The notes under the pieces were generated by a model that saw only the letters and a list, made by a program, of their open reading frames with translations, was not told where the DNA came from and did not search any database. Position numbers and translations under genes: made by a program. From assembly GCF_019578655.1 (NCBI RefSeq), contig NC_063265.1, positions 14,308,285 to 14,372,284 on the forward strand: 64,000 nucleotides of DNA. The letters are read 5' to 3'. Source of the DNA: Ricinus communis (taxonomy: Eukaryota > Streptophyta > Magnoliopsida > Malpighiales > Euphorbiaceae). This document shows, piece after piece, positions 55,896-64,000 of this stretch. Position 1 is the stretch's first letter; the number at the start of each line of letters is the position of its first letter.

Positions 55896-58800
55896 ATGGC
55901 GGAGGTGAGGGGAGGTAACACGTGGACAGAGGAGCTAGCTAGTTTAGTGGAGGACACTGGCATGATATACTCTACCTCCTTCTCCGCCGCAGCCGGAGAG
56001 TCAATCGGAATATCAACGCCGGCGGCCTTACTCAAGGAACCGGAAATTACGGAAACGGAGAGTATAAAGGAGCAGGTGACGGGGTTTATGAAAGCGTGGG
56101 GAGAGATGGTATTAGATTTAGGGAAAGGATGTAAAGACATAGTGCAGCAGAGTTTGGTGACTGAAGATTCGTTTATAGTTCAAAAAGTGGGAAAGCCAAT
56201 GGCTAAAGTGTCTGATCGATTTAAGTTTTTGAATGAGTTTTTGCCTGAGGATCGTGATCCTGCTCATGCTTGGCCTGTCATTTTCTTTGTTTCTATACTT
56301 GCTCTTGCTGGTAATGTTCAAGAAAGCGCTTATATTTATTATTACTCTGAAGAATATATCTGCTAACTGTTAAATTTGATGAATTTTCTCTTATTACTGT
56401 TCATAGTTCTGCTAGATTGATTTATATCCTCCTTTTTTGTGCTTTATCAAATATGAATTTGCTGCAGTTACTGAATTTTGTACTACATCCATAAAATCCT
56501 TTCCAATTTAATTGACTAAGTCTATGGCTTCAAATTAGATTCTATACTTGTATGTTTCAGAATTCTGTTCAAAATTTATTCAACTTTTGAGTTTCACGCC
56601 TCTTTCTATTGCTCTTAAAACATCACACAGTCACTCTTATTTACTGGCTTCTCTTAAAACGGTAGTCCCAGAATTGCTCTTTCGTTCCGTCAATAATTAT
56701 GTAGCAAATAAAGCAAAACAAGTAAATATCACTAAACCTCTCTTTCGTCACTTCTGTGGAATGACATGCAGCACTAAGTGTAAATAGCCCACATGATAGC
56801 TCAGTCGGACCAGCGAAGAGAATGCGAATATATCCTCCAACTGCTAATCGCATACTGCTTCCAGATGGTAGACACATGGCTTATCATGACACTGGTGTTC
56901 CTGCAGACAGAGCTAGATTTTCCATTATTGCTCCCCATGCTTTTCTTTCTTCTCGGCTTGCAGGTACATAGAAATTATTAGTCTCTGTTACTCCACATAA
57001 AAATTGCATCATGGGTGAAGATTCATTTGATAATAATTTGTTAAAACTTTTTTTTCCCATCAAAGGTATTCCTGGAGTTAAACCATCTCTGCTTGAAGAG
57101 TATGGTGTTCGCTTGGTCACATATGACCTTCCTGGTTTTGGAGAGAGTGATCCTCACTCCACCAGAAATCTCAACTCGTCTGCGCTAGATATGCTCTTCC
57201 TAGCAAATGCTGTTGGTCTTAGGGGCAAGTTTTGGGTGCTCAGTCACTCAAGTGGAAGCATGCATGCTTGGGCTGCTCTGAGATACATTCCAGACAGAAT
57301 TGCTGGTAATCTACCTTTTCCTTTTGTTATTTTTATTCATTTACATTGGGGCTTATAGGAAATTCTGGATTAGTTGGTATAAGCAATCTGATTTTACTCT
57401 CAGACCCTGCAAACGCTTGTTTTTGTCTTATAATTCAAATTATATATAAATTGTTATATGTGACTTCTCCACCAACTATTTTTTTGTCAAGAGTACGCAA
57501 GACATTGACGCACAATAGCATATTATAAACTTCTCGTGTGATTATCTTGGCTGAATTTGCAGGTGCTGCTATGATTGCCCCAGTAATTAATCCATATGAG
57601 CAGCACATGACCAAGGAAGAGAAGAGAAGAACTTGGGAACGGTGGTCATCAAGAAGGAAATTGATGTACTTCCTAGCTCGGAAATTTCCAAGTTTTCTCT
57701 CTTCTTTTTATTGCCGAAGCTTCCTTTCCGGTTTTCATGGTCGAATAGATAACTGGATGTCTCAGTCACTTGGGAGGAAGGTTTGTTCCTTGCCATCTTA
57801 ATTCATTAAGGATTAAAGCCAGTCAAAACTTCACATTGCATCTCTGATTCTAAGCTTTTCAATTTTATGTTCTTCTGTCGTAATGAGAATTTTTAACTAT
57901 TTACTGCAATTACTTATATTTTGAATGCAAAAATGTGGTATTATGGTCTTGTTAGTAAGTACTTAAACTCTTGAATCCAAGTGCCATGAGTGAGCGGCCT
58001 TCATAAGCTATAACTGATTATAAAGCATGTACTTAATAAAATAATTTGCATAACAAAGCTTGGCGCACATTCAGGATGAGATTCTGATTGAGGAGTCAAC
58101 ATTTGAGGAATTTTGGCATAGGGATGTGGAAGAGTCGATCCGCCAAGGAACTACAAAACCATTCATTGAGGAAGCTGTACTGCAAGTGTCAAACTGGGGT
58201 TTCAGCTTGGCAGATCTTCGGGTGCAGAAGAAGTGTAAGAGGAAAAGCATTCTTCTTTGGCTCAGATCCATGTACAGTCAGGCAGAGTGTGAATTGGCTG
58301 GATTTCTTGGCCCAATACACATATGGCAGGTTTAGACATAACTTCCTTAAATATTGCTGTTTTGCTGGTCTGATTTATAGTTTGCTCATGGCAGCATAAC
58401 ATTTTGGTATGGTGGCAAAACTTGTTTGGTTTCTTATGTTGCAACCCGATGTCAAAAGAACGTTAGTTTTCCTCTGATTTTAACCATCTGACAACTGCAT
58501 AGAGTCTCTGTCTTCTTAGATGTGAGCTAATTGACATCACTAGAACAAAATTGACAGTTCTAAAGCAGAACATTATGTTTTATAAAATAATTGCACCACT
58601 GTAAGCACTCGAATGCAGTCAATCATTAAGCTCTTTTCCATCTTTCTCTTTTGTCCTTTTCCTCTCCTTAGAGAACAGGTATCAAAATTTGTGGTCTAAA
58701 AAGGCTTCAAAAGCCTCATACCTCGCCGTCACTATTTTGTATTTATGTTTATAGCAAGAACATCTTATATGCTCCTGAATTTGTTAAGTTCTAGCAATTT

Positions 58801-59130
58801 CCATTTATCACATTATCTACAGCAATGCTCCTTTTGTGATTAAATGCCTTAATTGATTCTGAATAGGGGATGGATGACCCAGTAGCGCCACCATCAATGA
58901 CTGACTACATAAGCCGAGTTCTACCTGGTGCCGTGTTGCATAAGCTTCCAAATGAAGGACACTTTTCCTTTTTCTATCTTTGTGATGAATGTCATAGAAA
59001 GATATTCTCTACTCTTTTTGGAGATGCCCTAGGTCCTCTTGACCAGATGGTGGAAACAGATGAAACTTCAATAGAAGGAGCGATTGAAGAAGCATCATCC
59101 ATCAGTGATTCTGCCACAGGTGACATTTGA
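55896..59130 (+). CDS. Alpha/beta-hydrolase fold protein (At3g09690 type), six exons, 527 aa
   Basis: Exons: 55896-56310, 56772-56963, 57066-57305, 57563-57780, 58075-58329, 58867-59130. They give 527 residues. The N-terminal 120 residues (MAEVRGGNTWTEELASLVED) are plant-specific. A hydrophobic stretch at about 124-142 (WPVIFFVSILALALSV) could anchor it to a membrane. The hydrolase domain follows: LLPDGRHMAYHDTG, YGVRLVTYDLPGFGESDPHS, the nucleophile elbow LSHSSGS (Ser about 264, with Ser in place of the usual first Gly), AGAAMIAPVINPY, and a C-terminal LPNEGHFSFF that supplies the catalytic His. A candidate Asp is in GMDDPVAPPS. The substrate is unknown to me. The family resembles At3g09690 from end to end. 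It appears intact, with GT-AG introns. Confidence 0.92.
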
Positions 59131-60541
59131 CTATAGATGAACTCGCTTCTCTCTCTTTTTGCCAACTTCTGTTGTAAATATCACAGCCACTTGCTCCTAA
59201 GCCAAATGGAGCATAAAGTTTGAGGCATCTTCTTTCCACATTTTTGGAGGATAGGTTGAGGAAAGCAGTTAAAAGCAAAGAAGCTTCAAATCTCAATGAA
59301 GGTTTTCCATTTCTTTGATGCTCATTAGTCTTTAGTCTTTAGGTGATGCCTTTTATTTTCCCTTCACATGTATAAAGATTGGGTGGTCACATTCTTTCGC
59401 AAAAATATTATCTTGATACTTATTTTTCAAGGGAGTTTAACCTGCTTGATGATTAATCAAAATGCAGTAGTACTTGAAGAGCCGGGATTAATGGAGCTTG
59501 TTGTTTGCTCATGCTTTATCCTGGAAGTGAACCATAGGCGTTTCTGGGCAAATATTTTTGTCCTCAAGATTTAGTTCAGCAGTAAAAAAATAATTAAAAA
59601 AAAGCTTCCTAATAAATAATAATCAACAATTTGACAAAAGCATATTTAAGCAAAGCATTTGGACAGATTGCTTGTGGAAGCAGACAGCCTATTACTTTTG
59701 TCCTCGGGTAGATGTAACTGAAAGAGATCTGGTCTAATGAAAATGCCATGGCATGTGCAACAGACATGTTTAGTTCCCTGAAGTGAGAGCATATGCATCG
59801 GTAAAGTGAACCAACCACTAGGGAACTAAAGTATTTCTTGGTTAATCCTCATAATCAACCCTGACGAAAAGGTAGCTTAATGATATTTTTGTGTTACTTG
59901 TTAGAGAGACAACCAGATGAACTTGGCTTGAGAACGAAGAAAAACCTAAAACAGATGCAGACAATTTGCCAGTTTCTGCAGGTCCATTAAATTAAATATG
60001 TCATTATCCTCTCTTGCAGCTTTGGAATTGTAATATTAAGAAACTAATGAAGCTTTATGCATATTGCTAGTGAAGCACATTTTCCCAATCCATACAAGAA
60101 AGCTCCTTTCCCACCCACACAAGGAAACTTATGGCCCCAAACTGGACTTTACATCTGACAATGCAGATCTACGCATGACTTGTGGACTTATGGCTACATT
60201 TGCAAGGATACTGTATGTTCCCTGACTTGACAAAGGAAGCAAGACCAGGACATGTCAATAGCATCAAAATGCAGACTTGTGGAATTAAGAGCAAAAAATC
60301 AGTGCAACATCAATTCAGTTAACTTGAATTAGAAGAGTTCATGATTCTCCAATTACAGTACATCAATGTGGGTTCTACAGTAATTCAAACTGCAGTAATT
60401 TCAAGAATTGTATTGGATACCAGCCTTGTGCGGCCCAACTCAGAATAACTTCAAGAATTGGATATGAGCCTTTGTGCGGCCCAACTCAGAATAATAAGCT
60501 ATTCCAGAATGGTCTAGTTGAAATGGAACATGTCAATAGCA
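59131..60541. other. Convergent 3' region between hydrolase and TIM14, with local duplications
   Basis: This holds both 3' UTRs and no recognised gene. An identical 27-base segment occurs at 60250-60276 and 60528-60554, the second containing the TIM14 stop codon. A 45-50 bp tandem duplication lies at 60400-60494. Confidence 0.6.
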
Positions 60542-60554
60542 TCAAAATGCAGAC
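60250..60554 (-). repeat. Direct repeat of the TIM14 stop-codon segment, plus a nested tandem duplication
   Basis: ACATGTCAATAGCATCAAAA plus seven more bases is present at 60250-60276 and 60528-60554, 278 bases apart. Between them the unit beginning TTCAAGAATTG and ending GCGGCCCAACTCAGAATAA occurs twice (60400-60449, 60450-60494). Together they show repeated local duplication at the 3' end of TIM14. Confidence 0.8.
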
Positions 60555-62077
60555 CCCCCACCCTTTACTTTTCCAAGCAAGAGATCCTTCGCCTCATTTA
60601 TTTTAGAAGCGAGGTAATGGCTACCACCTGCATCTGGGTGGTTTGCAACCATCATTCTCCGATGGGCTTCCTTAACCTTATCCATTGGAGTGCTCTCTCT
60701 AAGGAAAGAAAAAAAAAATTATCAGTGAGGATTAACCAGAGCAAATGCAGAAATGTGGAGAAGAAGAATGTGTATGCAAGTGGCCTGATTATGCAACTGG
60801 AGCCTCTTACATTAAATTTACACCTACTGAACAGGATCGTGTAGTAACTCACTAGGCAGACATATCTAAATATCTACAAGTAGAATGATCCTTCCTCTTC
60901 TGAGAGGAGTGTAGATTGAGAACTTAACGAAGTTAAGGTTAACTGAAGTTGAGTTCCTTATTCTTTTGCCACAATCCTCCTAAACTAATTCAATACATAT
61001 ACTACTAATAGCTAGGAAAATCAATGTGATAGCAATAAGATGAGTTTCTCTAGGTTCAAAAGCCAAGAACTTTAATTGCAAGTAGTAAATCAATGGACAC
61101 CCTCTAAAGAGCTAGCACTCATCTCATTAGAGACACTCAAGTATGAATAAATTAATGATTTATACACAGGAAAACCTCACCATTTTTTCTGAAATACCAC
61201 TCATCAACTTTTTTAATTTAAAAGTACACTATAAAATTACATGGTGTGTTTCTTGTACATCTCAAAGAACAACATTACCAAGCCATCAATAGTAAATAGA
61301 AGTTTTAATATGACAATAGCACCTGATTCCAAGTATTAGAGCTGCTTCCCTCTTTGTCATAGTAGGTTGAAAACCACCTTCATAAAATTTTCGTAGCCTG
61401 GCTGTTGGTGGTCTGGCCTTGAACGCCTGCCAGGCCTGGATGCTGTATCTGCCAGCATAGGCAGCAGCAGCTACAGCAGCGCCTGCTATAATTGGTGCAA
61501 CCTGATACAAATTTTACTCAAGGTATTAATGAGACGATCTTTGTTTTTCTCCCATTCAACACCATAGAGTAATATCATAATAGAGATCACGAAAGCGAGG
61601 CACAACCCCTATATATATCATTAACACTCAGTATGGCGGCACGTAATTTTAACAGAACAACAAAAAGATCATCATTCAGAGGAAAAAGAAGTAATCAGCA
61701 TCACTATTGAACAACAAGAAATTCTTTGTTCCAACGAGTAAACAAAATCTCGTCTAGCAAACTCTGCGACAGAAGTTGTATAAGGAAACTGAAGGAACTA
61801 ATTGAAAAGCAAACAATAGGTGAATTCACTAAGAAGCATAACATAAAACTCAATTCTTCCTGTCTTCTGCGCAATCCAAAATCAAATAATCTCATGTCCC
61901 AGCTGAGATTACCCGCAAATCATCCTAAAAAGGTCCATAATCACAATCTGAACAATAGAACCCAAAACCCTAAATGAAACAAATTTTACTAAAAAAAATC
62001 AACTGTTCAAAATGTTTGGTTGAGAAAATAACTGGGCAACAAAGAAATATAAAGAAAGCAAGATCAGCACTCACCAT
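60542..62077 (-). CDS. TIM14: Mitochondrial import inner membrane translocase subunit TIM14/PAM18 (J-protein), 112 aa
   Basis: TIM14 is the J-protein of the presequence-translocase motor and stimulates mitochondrial Hsp70 on the matrix side of the inner membrane. Exons on the minus strand: 62075-62077 (ATG alone), 61323-61501, 60542-60698. They give 112 residues, the usual plant length. Sequence shows the N-terminal hydrophobic segment ([20 protein letters not shown]), then [35 protein letters not shown], and the J-domain signature HPD within [20 protein letters not shown], ending GGGSAF. The start codon stands alone on its exon and the first intron is about 570 bases. It looks intact. The neighbouring gene order is as around At3g09700. 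Confidence 0.95.
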
Positions 62078-63439
62078 ATATGTGATGTCTATAGAGCTTG
62101 AAGAAGAAGAAACAAATAAACCTAAGTTTTCATTGCTATAGATGCTTTTATATAACACTGGAATAGCCGCCTGATATGGTTTCGAACTGCCGCCTCTTTA
62201 TAATTTATTATTTATTATTACGTTTTTTCTTTTTATGTTGGGATAATATATATATATAAGATCATTATATTTCTTTTTACGCATTTCGTTGATGTATTAT
62301 TTATTATTTAAATTTATGTTTTCCTGCAAGGATGAAGTTGGAATGTTTTCACTTGTATATATTAGTTTATAAAAGGATTTATTTTTAGAAAAAACATTTA
62401 ATAACCTATTTTCTTTATAGATTTTAATACACTATTTTCAATTAATTTACAGATTGAAGAAATCTGAATTCTTTTTAATTTTAGACACTTTTTCTCTGAA
62501 TTTTTTTAATTCAATTTCTTACAGTTATTCTAAAAGAAAATTAAATTAGCGTTCCAAATTTAAGAAGGTAAATTTTAATAGTAAATGACAGTACTCATAG
62601 CAATTAATAAAAGATATTCTTAATATAAACTATTAAATGAATAACTCAAGAGCTATTATTAAACTATTTTTCTATTGAATTTCTAAGTACAAATTTGGAT
62701 AAATCTGATTTGAATTGAATGATATAAAATGCAGAATTCAAAATTGTTTGAAGAGATCACAATGAATTTTGTTTTATGACAGAATCATCCACACTAATCT
62801 TAACCACAAGAAAGCTACTTGTCATTCAATCCAAGATTTGTCAAAGGGAGAAAATTCTTGTACTGATGAACTGTACAATGCACCCATAGAAAAGTATGAA
62901 TACACGAATAAATACTGCAACAGAAGGTTCCATATCCTGTCAATGGAGAAATAAATAATATTACCAATGTTGTAGGAGTATCCTAGGCGCCATAATCTTA
63001 GAACAAACAGAGATGTTAGAAGAACTGAGGAAGAAAGGAACCTGAGGTAATACCACAAGGAATAACCCTTATAAAATCAAATTTCATGTCACCTCTACTT
63101 GACATCCAAAAGCCCGAGTCAAGTAACCGAGTTATTTCTCGCAAAAGAACACGTTCATAAGCAAAAACATAAAATATTTTCTAATCAGCCACTGGAAAAC
63201 CAATTTAACCAAGTCGCTTCTTTTGGATTATTATTGCAGGTGCTCTTTGAAGCATATTACTCCTAAATCTAACTTAACCTCATTACTGTTGCAGAATGGC
63301 CCTGCTGCACGGATCGAAGTCTGGCATCAAAAATAAAGACTGACCACCTTTGGTTTTCTTCTAAAGCAAGGTACTGATTACTTCCTTTAGCTAGATGGTT
63401 TTACATGCATCACCTTCAGAAAAGCTAACATTATCAGTT
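62078..63439. other. Intergenic DNA, TIM14 promoter and 3' flank of the last gene
   Basis: The stretch is very AT-rich from 62.2 to 62.75 kb. No recognised gene. The last few hundred bases probably hold the 3' UTR of the minus-strand gene at the window edge. Confidence 0.55.
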
Positions 63440-64000
63440 TCAGGCTTTAGATTTATTGCAGTTGGCGTCTCCAACAAACCCCAAAGCGTCTTGCCACCTA
63501 AAACTCTGCCAAGAAACTGCTGCTTTACGTTTACTCCTATTGGCCCAGAGGACGCTCTGGGGGTTCAATTTCTGGATCTCACTAAGAGAGAATGTGCTTT
63601 TTCCTGCATCTTTCTCTCCTATTTGAGGGGCAAAAAAGGAGGGCTTTGCCCCAGCCACTGCTATCCTCGGAACATTAAGAGAACCACTGAGGGCAAAGGG
63701 TGCAGTCTCTCTTTTGGCCCTTGAAGTGGAGAAGGCAGACAAGAAGACATCCCTCACACAAGTTTTTTTGCTTTCTGCACCCTTAATAGTCTTTGACCCA
63801 GGAGGCATTCCAGTTTGAAGACCAACAACTGCATAAGCTGCTGCCAGTCCAGAAGGGGAGCAAGCTATCTTTCTTTGATCCACTTCCATAGACAGGGAAG
63901 CCAATGAAAACAGACCACAAGGAGTGGTTGTAGTGGGTTCAAGAACCTTTGGTGGTGGAACAAACTCCTCCTCAACTGCCTTGCATTTCTTTTGGAAGCG
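63440..64000 (-). CDS. Unrecognised protein, C-terminal 186 residues (partial, runs off window)
   Basis: A minus-strand frame is open from the window edge (64000) to TGA at 63440-63442. It reads RFQKKCKAVEEEFVPPPKVL at the edge, then MEVDQRKIACSPSGLAAAYA, KRETAPFALSGSLNVPRIAV, and a C-terminus with SKRKAAVSWQSFRWQDALGF then VGDANCNKSKA. It is basic and Ser/Ala/Lys-rich, with no signal peptide or membrane span in view. The local base composition is less AT-rich than flanking DNA, which supports coding. I do not recognise the family. It is not IQD1, which I would expect next by Arabidopsis At3g order. The start and any upstream exons lie outside the window. Confidence 0.65.
   Translation of the reverse strand, partial: RFQKKCKAVEEEFVPPPKVLEPTTTTPCGLFSLASLSMEVDQRKIACSPSGLAAAYAVVGLQTGMPPGSKTIKGAESKKTCVRDVFLSAFSTSRAKRETAPFALSGSLNVPRIAVAGAKPSFFAPQIGEKDAGKSTFSLSEIQKLNPQSVLWANRSKRKAAVSWQSFRWQDALGFVGDANCNKSKA

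Noticed and set aside
56795..56810. tRNA A-box-like GATAGCTCAGTCGG
   Set aside because: It lies in the coding frame of hydrolase exon 2 (HDSSVG). No acceptor stem, anticodon arm or B-box follows at the right distance.
63395..63724. 109-codon plus-strand ORF at the right end
   Set aside because: It is the reverse of the longer minus-strand frame that has better composition and runs off the window; no family match.

Overview
This is plant nuclear DNA, most likely from a eudicot and probably a rosid. Genes are split by short AT-rich introns, intergenic DNA is very AT-rich with microsatellites, and every recognised product is a plant nuclear gene. The species cannot be fixed from the sequence alone. 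Exon borders were traced by hand from splice signals and reading-frame continuity. Protein names rest on remembered similarity to Arabidopsis and other families, with no database search.

Layout, left to right: the 3' end of cytosolic ascorbate peroxidase (+, 194-568); a 5 kb AT-rich spacer; a malectin-like/LRR receptor kinase of the At2g37050 type (+, 5515-12482); an NF-YB8/10-type CCAAT-binding subunit with a 6-nt microexon (+, 14194-16212); a spacer with a roughly fourfold tandem repeat (about 16.9-17.47 kb); the HECT ubiquitin ligase UPL4 (+, 19084-26316); the intronless chloroplast PPR protein HCF152 (+, 27944-30166); MCM8 in 16 coding exons with a SINE in one intron (-, 30809-36785); an uncharacterised Ser/Lys-rich plant protein (+, 37669-42312); ribosomal protein S23/uS12 (-, 43310-44693); the ROP effector ICR2 type (-, 46109-49242, plus an inferred leader intron to about 50.8 kb); a gene-poor stretch holding a decayed RNase P/MRP POP4-like pseudogene (-, about 53.75-54.47 kb); an alpha/beta-hydrolase of the At3g09690 type (+, 55896-59130); the mitochondrial import J-protein TIM14/PAM18 (-, 60542-62077); and the 3' part of an unrecognised gene (-, 63440 to the window end).

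The genes are not a functional pathway. As I recall the Arabidopsis map, their neighbours there lie in two main blocks, At3g09640-At3g09700 (APX, HCF152, MCM8, RPS23, hydrolase, TIM14) and At2g37050-At2g37080 (kinase, NF-YB8, the Ser/Lys-rich protein, ICR2), with UPL4 at At5g02880. Here they interleave on one segment, as expected of an ancestral order that Arabidopsis lost by fractionation after genome duplication.

Other points of interest are three required GC-AG introns (two in UPL4, one in MCM8) and a likely fourth, a duplicated exon end at 39.83-40.08 kb, a duplicated TIM14 stop-codon segment, an E2F-like site at MCM8, telo-box and site II elements at RPS23, and overlapping upstream ORFs before the kinase and NF-YB starts. 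I found no convincing previously undescribed biological system. The strongest unannotated object is the POP4-like relic.
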